From Psychrobacter glacincola (GTDB lineage: Bacteria; Pseudomonadota; Gammaproteobacteria; Pseudomonadales; Moraxellaceae), in assembly GCF_904846075.1 (NCBI RefSeq), contig NZ_CAJGZH010000001.1, positions 1,364,001-1,428,000 of the forward strand: a DNA stretch of 64,000 nt. The letters are read 5' to 3'. A program made the position numbers and the translations under genes. The notes under the pieces were generated by a model. It worked only from the letters and a program-made list of their open reading frames with translations. It ran no database searches and was not told where the DNA came from. Each line of letters starts with the position of its first letter. The stretch's first letter is position 1. Positions 1 through 9,400 of this stretch are shown here, piece after piece.

Positions 1-904
1 CTGAGTTATCAACAGTAGTAACTATTGAACCTGATACCAATTTTAGACCTGCTGGTAAGCTATCAATAATTTTTACATTAGTGGCATCAGTAGCGTAAGC
101 AGAATCCTTATTGTTTTTGACTGTAATAGTATAGGTTGCCTCATCAGTCGGATTGCTAAGATCTAATGTTTTAGTTACTCTCTTCACAATACTGAAAACA
201 GGAAGTCTAACAATACTCTGGTTCTCATTTGTAAGTATGGTTCCAGTACCAATGAAAGCACTTGAAGCTGTCAAAGTACCTACACCTATCTGACCACCAA
301 TTTGATTTGCACTAGGTACAGGTACCTGATAAGACAAATCTGCAGTTAAACCTGGTGCCAATTTAATAGTGCCACCACTGGTTATGTTTCCAGCCACCAC
401 TGTAAGTCCCAATGCTTGCCCTTCAGCTAAGGTTAGAGCGGTACCATCTGAAGTGCGTTTGATCACAAAGGCGATACTATCGTTGTTAGCTTTAAAAAGA
501 TAATTTTGACTTGCTGTAACAAGGGTAGCGTCATCACTAGCTAGAGCTCTAACCGTATAAGTATCAGTCACGTTACCAGTGTTGCTCAAAGAATGAGTGA
601 AAGTATTTGTACCACCAAGAGTAGCTGCCTGATTTGAGTTTGTATTATTATTATTATCATTGTCGACAATAGTAGCTATTAGTGAGAAGTTAGCCGTTTC
701 ATTAACATTAACTGTGACAGTATTAGAAGTAACCGTAGGTTGAACAACAGTACCAACGCTGTAGCTTGCGGTTGCTACGTTATTAATAGCCCCTGCAGCC
801 TTGGTTGTATCAGTAGCCGTAGCCGCCATAGCCCCAGTAGAGATACCCATCACCGCAGCAACACCAACGGCTAACAGGCTATAATTAAAATTATTTGATT
901 TCAT
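1..904 (-). CDS. DUF11-like secreted surface protein, 3' end outside window
   Basis: Reading the minus strand from the ATG at 904-902 gives an open frame that continues past position 1 without a stop, so at least 301 residues are present and the C-terminus is missing. The N-terminus (MKSNNFNYSLLAVGVAAVMG, ending in GAMA-A) is a clear Sec signal peptide. The mature part is rich in Thr, Asn, Val and Ser, with beta-sandwich-like stretches such as TNTFTHSLSNTGNVTDTY and TYTITVKNN typical of DUF11 (conserved repeat domain) proteins. It probably acts outside the cell or in the outer membrane. It lies 51 bp downstream of another secreted DUF11-like gene on the same strand, so the two are probably co-transcribed. 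The exact function is unknown. Confidence 0.8.
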   Translation of the reverse strand, partial: MKSNNFNYSLLAVGVAAVMGISTGAMAATATDTTKAAGAINNVATASYSVGTVVQPTVTSNTVTVNVNETANFSLIATIVDNDNNNNTNSNQAATLGGTNTFTHSLSNTGNVTDTYTVRALASDDATLVTASQNYLFKANNDSIAFVIKRTSDGTALTLAEGQALGLTVVAGNITSGGTIKLAPGLTADLSYQVPVPSANQIGGQIGVGTLTASSAFIGTGTILTNENQSIVRLPVFSIVKRVTKTLDLSNPTDEATYTITVKNNKDSAYATDATNVKIIDSLPAGLKLVSGSIVTTVDNS

Positions 905-955
905 ATAGATATCCTAAAATTAGAAGAGCAAGATTTTGTGAGTTGAAGGAGAGGT

Positions 956-1420
956 CTAGTTGACGATCGTGTTAAGTGCCACGGCGGCAGACTTCTGTGC
1001 TGGTAATAACTTGATATTCCAGCGCAGGGTACGATATTCAGAAAACGGAATTTTAACCATTTTGCCATCGACTTTACGCATCAGTGGCATATCGGCATAG
1101 TTCTTGCCATCGATACTGGCTTGAGCACTGGTAGGATTAGCTTCACCAGTGAAAGCCATATTGGCAGGGATAGGCAATACGACCGCCAGATCTTGGATAT
1201 CTTTGTTAATAATATTGCTGTATGTTGCCTTATACTGAATGACCGTACCCGCTGGAGCATTACGAACTGGTAGATAAGAGATCTTACCTTCGGCGTTTTT
1301 GGTGACTTGATTGGCTGTTAAATCCATTTTTAAGGCATCATTGGCGTGAGCAGCACTTAGTGCTATTACCGACGCTAAGCTTGCTAATATGGCACTGCGT
1401 AAAAAATTAAAACCTTTCAT
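956..1420 (-). CDS. Small secreted DUF11-like protein
   Basis: A 154-residue protein with a Sec signal peptide (about residues 1-26, ending ALSAAHA) and one beta-rich domain. The pattern GTVIQYKATYSNI, followed by the hydrophobic DLAVVLPIPANM and the late motif LRWNIKLLPAQ, resembles a single DUF11 repeat, which normally occurs in tandem in surface proteins. AAGGAATACGAT stands before the ATG on the minus strand and gives a plausible ribosome-binding site. It sits between two larger secreted proteins on the same strand and may be a structural partner of one of them. This is an inference from neighbourhood only. Confidence 0.75.
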   Translation of the reverse strand: MKGFNFLRSAILASLASVIALSAAHANDALKMDLTANQVTKNAEGKISYLPVRNAPAGTVIQYKATYSNIINKDIQDLAVVLPIPANMAFTGEANPTSAQASIDGKNYADMPLMRKVDGKMVKIPFSEYRTLRWNIKLLPAQKSAAVALNTIVN

Positions 1421-1611
1421 ATCGTATTCCTTGCTTAAACCATTATTATCAAGTCAATCTTGACTTCGTCCCATGCAATGTAAAAACTGCAATCAACTAT
1501 GAATAAGAGATGCTGATAAAGTTAGAATTGTTCCTTAATGTGATTGTCACGCAAACAATACAAATATTCACCACAAAAACGACAAATGGTATTTTGGAGT
1601 ACACAAACGGT

Positions 1612-1641
1612 AAAAGCCCTATCTATAGAGATAGGGCTTTT
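1612..1641 (-). terminator. Rho-independent terminator after the 543-aa surface protein
   Basis: A perfect inverted repeat with 13-bp arms (AAAAGCCCTATCT / AGATAGGGCTTTT) and a 4-base loop. It lies 53 bp past the stop of the minus-strand gene ending at 1694 and before the next minus-strand gene. It should end the upstream transcript and separates the large surface protein from the two smaller ones. Confidence 0.85.
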
Positions 1642-1693
1642 GTCAGTAAAAAATATTCTTTAGGGTTGATAATATAGCAAGGGGGAATAGTTA

Positions 1694-3325
1694 CTAAGGG
1701 TTCACAGTAGTGCCGTATTTGGTGTTGAAATAAAAATCACTTTTGGTATTTTTTTGCAACATCAATGCAGTAGTTTTGACCGTACCATTCAAACCAAGAG
1801 CGACACTATCAGTAGCATAACTGCCATTATTATCGGTAGGCGCCACACGTATAGACGTTACCTGTGCATTATTTACCCCTTTCTTTTGAAGCACATCACT
1901 CATGATAAAGTCACTAATAGCAAGATTGGCGCGATTGGTCGCGGTTATCTTATAAGCAATACACTGCTGCGGAGTGATATTATTTTGGATAGGATCCATA
2001 CTGAACCCAGTTCTTGGATCGCCAGTCATCGGAACTGAGGCGTAAACTAAAGTACTGGCATTGCAATCGTTCACAAACTGGTACTTCTGCAGAACCAAAG
2101 CTGCATTCGCAGCGATGACTCTACCAAAGTTGTTATTAGGATAATTATAAGTGGTTGCTGAGAAACCAACATTTCTGCTCTCACTACTAGTGCGAATAGG
2201 ATAAGTAGCCCCTGTTCGACTTTCTACCAAACAAAGATTAGTATTATTAGCCAGTGTTGTTTTAGGAATACTGATTTGATACTCACCGACAGAAGCCCCG
2301 TTTCTAATTACCGATTGGGTTGGATAAGTAATAGAGTTGTTTGCGCAATTGGCTAATCTTACATTACTCCCACTAATACCTAATTCCTGAGGGGTATTAA
2401 ATACACCGTTAAAGTAGTTTGGTTTATTAAAATAGGTACCACTAGTAATATTGGCGTTATTAGCATCAGCTTGGGTATCAGTAATACCACCGTTATCATC
2501 AAATACTGTACCAGAGAATATATACTGAGGAACATAGCAGTAATTGTCCACTCGAAAATCAATTTCCTGATTAGTTGATGTACGAAGATACCCTGTATTG
2601 GAGTAACGAATTTTAACAGAACTAACTGGCTGAGAAAATTGTACAGATCCTTGACATTGGGTGCCAAGATTTTTGGCTGGGCAATTAGGGTCGCTGACTG
2701 TTCTAGTTAACAAGCCTTGTAAAGAGTCGCTGAATGTAATATTTGAGCCAGTTACAGATTGAAAGGTGCCAGATATAGTAGTCCCAGCTTCGTTTACTCC
2801 AGTAATTTGTACAAAATCATCAAAAGTGTTGCCATTACTATTCGCATAATCAATATCAAAAGCGCTAAGAGCAACATTAGTTAAAAAAATTGGTTGAGTA
2901 GTTATACTATTACGAAAATCAAGATTAATATCGGTGTAAGCAGACGTATTAGGGAATGTACGTCTGACATTTATGGCTCTAACACTATCAAAATCAGTGA
3001 CAGTAAGAGCATTCAATGTAGTATTCGAGCTAGACTCTTCAGTGCTGATCTTAACCTGCAATGGAATACTGCCAGACGCATTACCTGCAACTTGTACAAA
3101 GTTTCCTAATGAAGATATTAAGCTATTATAGTCATTATTGGTTAAACTACCCTGAGACGCCCCTGCAATACCAGTACAAGTAGCCCCAGGATTGGGAGCA
3201 AGTGCTGAGGCAGAGTTACTAGCCAATAGCAATATCATAAAACCTGTCAAGATTAGTATCTGATACACGTATTCGCGCAACAAATAAATACTTATTGAGT
3301 CTGAAGTGAACTGGACTTTATGCAT
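1694..3325 (-). CDS. Large secreted surface protein with DUF11-like C-terminal domain
   Basis: A 543-residue protein. The N-terminus has a hydrophobic segment (about residues 18-43, ILILTGFMILLLASNSASA) that looks like a signal peptide preceded by an unusually long n-region. An internal ATG (MILLLASN...) would give a short, less usual signal. The middle part is Asn/Ser/Thr-rich and contains scattered cysteines (CTG, NCPAK, CQG, NYCY, NCANN, LCLVE, NDCNA, QCIAY). The segment starting GTVFDDNGG resembles the SdrD-B/Cna-B type, and the end (QQCIAYKITATNRANLAISDFIMSDVL) is a DUF11-like repeat. It has no LPXTG or obvious anchor. The role is probably envelope or cell surface. Related secreted genes follow downstream, beyond a strong terminator. 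Confidence 0.72.
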   Translation of the reverse strand: MHKVQFTSDSISIYLLREYVYQILILTGFMILLLASNSASALAPNPGATCTGIAGASQGSLTNNDYNSLISSLGNFVQVAGNASGSIPLQVKISTEESSSNTTLNALTVTDFDSVRAINVRRTFPNTSAYTDINLDFRNSITTQPIFLTNVALSAFDIDYANSNGNTFDDFVQITGVNEAGTTISGTFQSVTGSNITFSDSLQGLLTRTVSDPNCPAKNLGTQCQGSVQFSQPVSSVKIRYSNTGYLRTSTNQEIDFRVDNYCYVPQYIFSGTVFDDNGGITDTQADANNANITSGTYFNKPNYFNGVFNTPQELGISGSNVRLANCANNSITYPTQSVIRNGASVGEYQISIPKTTLANNTNLCLVESRTGATYPIRTSSESRNVGFSATTYNYPNNNFGRVIAANAALVLQKYQFVNDCNASTLVYASVPMTGDPRTGFSMDPIQNNITPQQCIAYKITATNRANLAISDFIMSDVLQKKGVNNAQVTSIRVAPTDNNGSYATDSVALGLNGTVKTTALMLQKNTKSDFYFNTKYGTTVNP

Positions 3326-3951
3326 ATCTTGTTCCTATAAGCTAAAACTTGCTATAAGCGTTTAACTAGTTCTCAATTATTTCACTAACTAAACTAATGT
3401 ATATATTACGTAACTTAACATATTAAGCAATAATTTCGTAAAAGTCCTACGAAGTGGATGAATGGCAGATATTTCATGACCAGCTACAGTATCTGGTTAT
3501 AGATGTTAGCTTGTTAGCAAACAATTCTTATATTTCATTGAAACATTTCTAAAAAAACTAATGATTATTTATTTCAAAAATACTTGTCATATCACCATTT
3601 CTTTACAGCTATAAACAACTGCAGCATAAGAGCCTATAATAAAGAGTTATTATCATTTGATAATTGACTATAAAAGTTGGGTTAGCATCTTATTATCTAA
3701 CCACTTTTAAATACTCAGTTCATATGCGATAGATAGTAGCGCTGTTTTTATTTTGGCTATGTGAGGCTGCTCCAGATTATGAGTTGGTCAAATACTGCTA
3801 CATAACCGCACCCTACTATAAATCTCACTTCTTAAAATTAACAAGGAAGTCATTGAGAAAATTATTCCCGCACGACAATATTGAAGTAACACTTTGATTT
3901 AATAATATCCTGTCTTCGGGCAGGACTGACTGATAAAAAAGGACAATAGTG
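3326..3951. other. 626-bp intergenic region upstream of aceE
   Basis: This AT-rich stretch separates the divergent surface-protein gene and aceE, so it must hold both promoters. I could not single out convincing -35/-10 pairs. The only clear structure is the hairpin at 3909-3924 listed separately. No open frame with a ribosome-binding site was seen. Confidence 0.6.
3909..3924 (+). promoter_or_regulatory. UUCG-loop hairpin in the aceE leader
   Basis: CCTGTC-TTCG-GGCAGG forms a 6-bp stem (one G-U pair) closed by the very stable cUUCGg tetraloop. It ends 28 bases before the aceE ATG. No T-run follows, so it is not a terminator. It could protect the mRNA 5' end or mark a leader structure. That role is inference. 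Confidence 0.5.
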
Positions 3952-6765
3952 ATGAATTATTATAAGGATGCTGATAGCACCGAAACCCAAGAGTGGCTGG
4001 AAGCGTTTGAATCTGTTATCAAACATGCAGACAAAGATCGTGCTCAGTTTCTGCTAAAAGCTTTATACAATATGGCAGTTCAAGAAGATCTGCCGTTCAA
4101 TCGTCTCGATACCGCTTATATCAATACTATCGGCGTTGAAGATGAACCGATGTACCCTGGTGACCTAACCATTGAGCGCAAAATTCGTGCTTTGATTCGC
4201 TATAACGCATTGGCCATGGTCATGCGTGCAAACAAAAATGACGACGATTTGGGTGGTCACTTAGCGACTTTCGCTTCTAGTGCCACGCTGTATGAGACAG
4301 GTTTCAACCATTTTTTCCGTGCTGCCAGCGATCATTTCGGTGGTGACATGATTTATTATCAAGGTCACTCAGCACCCGGTATTTATGCACGTTCTTATTT
4401 AGAAGGTCGATTGACCGAAGATCAACTTGATAATTTCCGTCGTGAAGTCGGCGGTAAAGGTTTATCAAGCTATCCGCATCCGTACCTCATGCCAGATTAT
4501 TGGCAATTCCCAACCGTATCGATGGGACTTGGTCCGATCATGTCGATTTATCATGCCCATGTACATCGCTATATGGAAAACCGCGGTTTGCTAGAAAAAG
4601 AAGGTCGTAAGATTTGGACATTCTTGGGTGATGGTGAAACGGATGAGCCAGAAAGCTTAGGGGCTATTTCTCTCGCTGGTCGTGAAAAGTTGGACAACCT
4701 AATCTGGGTCGTCAACTGTAATTTACAGCGTCTTGATGGTCCAGTCCGTGGTAACGGTAAAATTATCCAAGAGCTAGAGTCTGTGTTCCGCGGTGCTGGC
4801 TGGCGGGTGATTAAAGTTATCTGGGGTGGTAAATGGGACAGCTTACTTGCCAATGATAAAACTGGCGTGCTCAAACATCGTATGGAAGAAGTGGTCGATG
4901 GTGAGTATCAGCTATACGAAGCCCGTACAGCTGAGTTCACTCGCAAAGAGTTCTTTGGTGAATATCCTGAGTTAGAAGAGATGGCCGATGCGCTATCTGA
5001 TGAGGATATCTCGCGCTTGAATCGTGGTGGTCATGATCCAATGAAAGTGTATGCTGCATTCAGTGAAGCGATGAAAACCAAAGGTCAGCCAACCGTTATT
5101 TTAGTCAAAACTGTTAAAGGCTATGGCTTATCGGCTCAAACACAAGCGGTCAATAAATCACATCAGATTAAGAAACTCGATCAAGAAGCGTTGATGTATT
5201 TCCGTGATCGCTTTGATTTACCATTTACTGACGAGCAGTTAGAGACGCTACCATTCTATCGCCCTGAAGAAGGTTCAGCGGAGATGAAGTACCTTAAAGG
5301 TCGCCGCGAAGCGCTAGGTGGTCATTTGCCAAATCGCCGCAGTGGGCATATCCCATTGAATATTCCTGAACTGTCAATGTTTGATCGGGTACTAAAAGGC
5401 AGCAATGGTAAAGAGCAATCAACGACGATGGTGTTTGTGCGCTTATTGTCAGCCATGCTAAAAAACAAAGACATCCAAGATCGCGTCGTGCCTATTGTAC
5501 CTGATGAAGCACGGACTTTCGGTCTAGAAGGTATGTTCCGCCAGTTGGGTATCTACTCTGCGGTTGGTCAAAAATATACGCCAGAAGACAGTGAAGCTTT
5601 GATGGGCTACAAAGAAGCCATCGACGGTCACATGTTAGAAGAAGGTATCAACGAAGCAGGCGCAATGAGTACGTGGATTGCGTTGGCAACCAGTTATTCT
5701 GTGAATGCGTTGCCGATGATTCCGATGTATATCTACTACTCAATGTTTGGTTTCCAACGTGTGGGTGATTTGGCTTGGGCGGCAGGTGATTGTCAAGCAC
5801 AAGGTTTCTTACTGGGTGCAACAGCTGGTCGTACCACCTTGAACGGCGAAGGCTTGCAGCATCAAGATGGTCATTCGCAGATTCTATTCAACGTCGTTCC
5901 TAACTGTGTGACTTATGATCCTTGCTTCGGTTACGAGCTAGCAGTCGTCATGCACGACGGTCTACGCCGTATGTATGGTGAAGGCGAACGCGTTTATTAT
6001 TACTTAACACTCATGAATGAAAACTATGAGCAACCTGAGATGCCAGAAGGCGCCGAGGAAGGTATCAAGCGCGGTATGTATTTGCTTGAAGACAATGGTT
6101 CAACCCAAGTGCAGCTATTAGGCTCTGGCGTTATTTTACGTGAAGTACAAAAAGCGGCGCAGATTCTAAAAGATGAGTTTAATATCACCTCCAACGTTTG
6201 GAGTGTGACCAGCTTTAACGAGTTGACTCGTGACGGCATGGTCTGTGATGACTACAACCGCTTGCATCCAATGGATGAAGAGCGGGTGCCTTGGGTGACT
6301 GAGCAGTTAGCGCCGCACGAAGGTATCGTCGTCGCTGCGACGGATTATATGCGCAATTATTCGGAGCAAATCCGTGCTTGGTTGCCAGATAATCGTCCTT
6401 ATACGACTTTAGGGACTGATGGCTACGGCCGTTCTGATACTCGTGAAAATCTGCGTAGTTTCTTCAACGTTGATGCCGCACATATCGTGGTTGCCACGCT
6501 CAAACGCTTGGCCGATGAAGGTGAAGTTGAGATGCGTTTGGTAAAAGATGCGATTTCAAGCTTAGGCATCGATGTGGATCAGCCACCTGCATGGCAACAA
6601 CAGCCTTATTATGATCATTCTCCTGATGCACCAGCACCTGGTAATGTCAATCCAAATCCTGTCCCTGAATTTGTCGCTGAAGATGATGATGAAATCAGTA
6701 ATGAGGGTCGGGCTGAAGATCAAGCTGATGCGACTTTACTTAATAACGGTGATGTCAAAGAATAA
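3952..6765 (+). CDS. aceE: Pyruvate dehydrogenase E1 component (homodimeric type)
   Basis: Decarboxylates pyruvate with thiamine diphosphate and transfers the acetyl group to the lipoyl domain of E2, feeding acetyl-CoA into the TCA cycle and lipid synthesis in the cytoplasm. The 937-residue length matches the bacterial single-chain E1p family (about 890 residues) with a short acidic C-terminal extension (PVPEFVAEDDDE). The ThDP motif GDGETDEPES ... NCNLQRLDG lies near residues 225-260, and the family signatures GLGPIMSIYHAH and NGEGLQHQDGHS are present. A GTG three bases upstream is in frame. The ATG at 3952 is preferred because AAAAGGAC lies nine bases ahead. aceF follows after 25 bp, so the two form an operon. 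The E3 gene (lpd) is not in the window. Confidence 0.96.
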   Translation: MNYYKDADSTETQEWLEAFESVIKHADKDRAQFLLKALYNMAVQEDLPFNRLDTAYINTIGVEDEPMYPGDLTIERKIRALIRYNALAMVMRANKNDDDLGGHLATFASSATLYETGFNHFFRAASDHFGGDMIYYQGHSAPGIYARSYLEGRLTEDQLDNFRREVGGKGLSSYPHPYLMPDYWQFPTVSMGLGPIMSIYHAHVHRYMENRGLLEKEGRKIWTFLGDGETDEPESLGAISLAGREKLDNLIWVVNCNLQRLDGPVRGNGKIIQELESVFRGAGWRVIKVIWGGKWDSLLANDKTGVLKHRMEEVVDGEYQLYEARTAEFTRKEFFGEYPELEEMADALSDEDISRLNRGGHDPMKVYAAFSEAMKTKGQPTVILVKTVKGYGLSAQTQAVNKSHQIKKLDQEALMYFRDRFDLPFTDEQLETLPFYRPEEGSAEMKYLKGRREALGGHLPNRRSGHIPLNIPELSMFDRVLKGSNGKEQSTTMVFVRLLSAMLKNKDIQDRVVPIVPDEARTFGLEGMFRQLGIYSAVGQKYTPEDSEALMGYKEAIDGHMLEEGINEAGAMSTWIALATSYSVNALPMIPMYIYYSMFGFQRVGDLAWAAGDCQAQGFLLGATAGRTTLNGEGLQHQDGHSQILFNVVPNCVTYDPCFGYELAVVMHDGLRRMYGEGERVYYYLTLMNENYEQPEMPEGAEEGIKRGMYLLEDNGSTQVQLLGSGVILREVQKAAQILKDEFNITSNVWSVTSFNELTRDGMVCDDYNRLHPMDEERVPWVTEQLAPHEGIVVAATDYMRNYSEQIRAWLPDNRPYTTLGTDGYGRSDTRENLRSFFNVDAAHIVVATLKRLADEGEVEMRLVKDAISSLGIDVDQPPAWQQQPYYDHSPDAPAPGNVNPNPVPEFVAEDDDEISNEGRAEDQADATLLNNGDVKE

Positions 6766-6790
6766 TAATCATAAGACTAGGAGATAAATC

Positions 6791-8527
6791 ATGGATATTA
6801 AAGCCCCCGATTTGGGTGTTGATAGCGCCGAAGTCAGCGAAATTATGGTAGAAGTGGGTGATGTCATCGCAAAAGATGACAACATCATTCTATTAGAATC
6901 TGACAAAGCCTCGGTTGAAGTACCAAGTTCCGCTGCTGGCACAGTCACCAAAATCAGCGTTGCTGTTGGTGATCAGGTCAGTGAAGGTATGGTACTGATT
7001 GAGCTTGAAAGTGAAGCAGACAATGCAGAAAGCAATGTAGACACTAAAGAAAATAGCGCTGCTGACGAGAAGCAAAAGGCAGATGAAACGGCTGCTAAAC
7101 CAGAAACAAAACCTGAGCCTGCGGCAACTGAATCAGCCTCGTCTGACGCTAATGACAAGCCTGCGTCTAACGCTGGTAAATCGACCACTCATGCATTGCC
7201 AGATTTAGGTGTTGATGAAGCGCAAGTTTCTGAAATCATGGTCAGTGTTGGTGACATCGTGACTGCAGATCAATCAATCCTATTGATTGAATCTGACAAA
7301 GCATCGGTAGAAGTACCCGCACCAGTCGCTGGTAAGATTGAAAAAATCTTAGTTCAGACTGGTGATATGGTTGCTAATGGTCAAGACTTTATCGTTATCA
7401 TGAGTAGTGGTGCAGATGCTGCTGATACAAGTGAGTCTACATCAGATAGCGCTGAGCAAAAGCATTCAGCACCAGCCAAAGTAGAAGAGAAAGCTGCTGC
7501 TAAAACAATGGGTGAGGCAAAACAGGCAGAAAAATCTACAACGCCTAATGCGGTCGCTAGTAAGCAAGCTGATAAGTTGACTGAAGCACAGGTCAATGAA
7601 AAGTTGGTTGACGTATATGCAGGTCCAGCCGTACGTAAGCTAGCGCGTCAGTTAGGTGTCGATATCACCCAAGTGAATGGTTCGGCGCTGAATGATCGCA
7701 TTCTAAAAGAAGACTTGTTTGCACATGTTAAAGAAAGCTTAAGCACTCAAAAAGCGGCACCTGCCAGTGGCAATGTAGCCAGCGCTAGCCTGCCAAGCTT
7801 ACCTGACATGAGCAACGTTGAGATTTGGGGTGAAACAACAACCCAAGACCTTAGCCGTCTACAAAAAGTATCGATACCGCAGCTCAACTATAATACCTTG
7901 TTGCCACAAGTGACCCAGTTTGATTTGTCTGATATCACTGAGACAGAAAAACTGCGTGGCGAGCTAAAAGGTAGCATGAAAGCTGAAGGTATCGGCTTCA
8001 CGATTTTAGCGTTCGTGGTCAAAGCGACGGCCTATGCCTTAACGCAGCATCCACTTTTTAACAGTCATTTAAATGATGACAATACGCAAGTTATCTTGCG
8101 TAAAAGTGTCAATATGGGCATCGCGGTGGCAACGGATGATGGTCTCATCGTACCTGTTATCAAGAATGTACAGGATAAAGGCTTGAAGCAAATCGCCATT
8201 GAAATTGGTGAGCTTGCGGTAAAAGCGCGTGACAAAAAACTCACTACTAAAGATTTGCAAGGCGCAAGCTTTACCATATCAAGCCAAGGTAACTTGGGTG
8301 GTACTGCCTTTACGCCATTAGTAAATTGGCCTCAAGTGGGTATTTTAGGTGTGTCTGAGGCAAGCATGCAGCCACGTTGGGATGCTAAGAAGCAAAGCTT
8401 TGAGCCGCGTCTCATGTTGCCATTATCATTGTCTTACGATCACCGTGTGATTAATGGCGCAGATGCTGCCGTATTTACCCGTTATATCGCAACATTGCTG
8501 GCTGATCCGCGCCGTATTTTGCTGTAA
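6791..8527 (+). CDS. aceF: Pyruvate dehydrogenase E2, dihydrolipoyllysine acetyltransferase
   Basis: Core acetyltransferase of the pyruvate dehydrogenase complex, passing acetyl from E1 to CoA. The 578 residues contain two lipoyl domains whose lysine motifs LLESDKASVEVPS (about residues 35-47) and LIESDKASVEVPA (about 160-172) are nearly identical. Long Ala/Glu/Lys/Thr-rich flexible linkers follow. A peripheral-subunit-binding domain (AGPAVRKLARQLGVD) lies near residue 278, and the C-terminal catalytic domain ends in SYDHRVINGADAA. The residue after His-Arg-Val-Ile is Asn rather than the Asp of E. coli. Asn is the known variant in Azotobacter-type E2p, so this is not a defect. AGGAGA before the ATG is a good ribosome-binding site. 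A terminator follows. Confidence 0.95.
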   Translation: MDIKAPDLGVDSAEVSEIMVEVGDVIAKDDNIILLESDKASVEVPSSAAGTVTKISVAVGDQVSEGMVLIELESEADNAESNVDTKENSAADEKQKADETAAKPETKPEPAATESASSDANDKPASNAGKSTTHALPDLGVDEAQVSEIMVSVGDIVTADQSILLIESDKASVEVPAPVAGKIEKILVQTGDMVANGQDFIVIMSSGADAADTSESTSDSAEQKHSAPAKVEEKAAAKTMGEAKQAEKSTTPNAVASKQADKLTEAQVNEKLVDVYAGPAVRKLARQLGVDITQVNGSALNDRILKEDLFAHVKESLSTQKAAPASGNVASASLPSLPDMSNVEIWGETTTQDLSRLQKVSIPQLNYNTLLPQVTQFDLSDITETEKLRGELKGSMKAEGIGFTILAFVVKATAYALTQHPLFNSHLNDDNTQVILRKSVNMGIAVATDDGLIVPVIKNVQDKGLKQIAIEIGELAVKARDKKLTTKDLQGASFTISSQGNLGGTAFTPLVNWPQVGILGVSEASMQPRWDAKKQSFEPRLMLPLSLSYDHRVINGADAAVFTRYIATLLADPRRILL

Positions 8528-8560
8528 GAATCGTTTGTACTAAAAGGATCTGAAAAAAGA

Positions 8561-8586
8561 AGACTGTCTTAGGATGGTCTTTTTTT
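8561..8586 (+). terminator. Terminator of the aceE-aceF operon
   Basis: AGACTGTC-TTAG-GATGGTCT forms an 8-bp stem with two G-U pairs, followed directly by six T. It lies 34 bp past the aceF stop. Confidence 0.8.
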
Positions 8587-8649
8587 GTGCTTAAAATTTG
8601 TTGCTAATGGTCGCCAGATTTTTAGCGGTTAATGACTTTAGCACAATCG

Positions 8650-8679
8650 TTTTTATCTATAATCTTTTTATCTATAATC
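8650..8679. repeat. Two-copy 15-bp tandem repeat
   Basis: The unit TTTTTATCTATAATC occurs twice in direct succession (8650-8664 and 8665-8679) between the convergent aceF and ompW genes. Simple slippage is the likely origin and no function is suggested. Confidence 0.7.
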
Positions 8680-8702
8680 ATTGCCGCTTAAACTTTAGAT
8701 AC

Positions 8703-8733
8703 AAAAAAGCCGGCGATTAAGCCAGCTTTTTTT
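8703..8733 (-). terminator. Terminator of ompW
   Basis: AAAAAAGCCGGC-GATTAA-GCCAGCTTTTTTT, read on the minus strand, gives a GC-rich stem with one mismatch and a T-run. It sits 23 bp after the ompW stop. Confidence 0.8.
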
Positions 8734-8755
8734 ATTCACATTACTTTATGTTATA

Positions 8756-9400
8756 TTAGAAAGTCTTAACAAAAGCAACGCCATATACCCAAGGGCTGAT
8801 GTCAACTTCACCAAGTTCAATGGTCTCACCATTAGCTTTTACGCTGGCGTCTGTTTTGATGTCCATATAGCGAGCATCAATACGGAAGTATTCAGTTGGG
8901 GCAAAAGGTATGTCAAGACCGATGTGACCAGCAACGCCGACGCTATCATCAAGTTCTAATTTTTCGAAAGCATCGCTATAGATTTTTTCTTTAAAGAAAG
9001 TCGTATAGTTCACACCAACACCAACAAATGGCTTCACATTCATAGGCATGTTGTAGCCATCGAAGTGATACTGTACCGATAGAGTCGGTGGTAAATGCTG
9101 AGTTTTAGCATCGATAGTAGCATCGCCAGCAGTTAAGGTAATGTCATGATGGAATGGTGTAGCCGCTAGTAATTCAATACCAATGTTATTGGCAACGAAA
9201 TATTCGCCGCTAATGGTTGGTTGAACATCACTGTCTACGTCGACACCAATAGTGCCATCTGCCAGAGTACCGTTATCGCTCTTTGGGTCAACCATGTGAG
9301 CGCCAGCAGCGACAGACCAAGTACCAGCTGGTACAGCAAATGCTGTGGTCATAGTAAGTGCAGCAGCAGTGGCTAAAACTAGGGATTGTAGTTTCATCAT
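8756..9400 (-). CDS. ompW: OmpW-family outer membrane protein
   Basis: A 214-residue precursor with a signal peptide (MMKLQSLVLATAAALTMTTAFA). The mature part alternates polar and hydrophobic residues as expected for an eight-stranded beta barrel. Family features include GTWSVAAGAHMVDPKSDNG near the N-terminus, LPPTLSVQYHF, KPFVGVGVNYT in the middle and a C-terminal strand ending in Phe (PWVYGVAFVKTF), the usual assembly signal. OmpW proteins form small hydrophobic channels in the outer membrane. Two ATGs stand in tandem (9400 and 9397) behind AAGGAATC, and either could be used. It is a single-gene unit with its own terminator. Confidence 0.9.
   Translation of the reverse strand: MMKLQSLVLATAAALTMTTAFAVPAGTWSVAAGAHMVDPKSDNGTLADGTIGVDVDSDVQPTISGEYFVANNIGIELLAATPFHHDITLTAGDATIDAKTQHLPPTLSVQYHFDGYNMPMNVKPFVGVGVNYTTFFKEKIYSDAFEKLELDDSVGVAGHIGLDIPFAPTEYFRIDARYMDIKTDASVKANGETIELGEVDISPWVYGVAFVKTF

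Noticed and set aside
1754-2038. Plus-strand 94-codon ORF opposite the large surface protein
   Set aside because: It is fully inside a longer minus-strand gene with a signal peptide, and has no ribosome-binding site or recognisable domain.
8437-8470. Missing catalytic Asp in aceF (HRVIN instead of HRVID)
   Set aside because: Asn at this place is the known variant in Azotobacter-type E2p enzymes, so it is not a defect.
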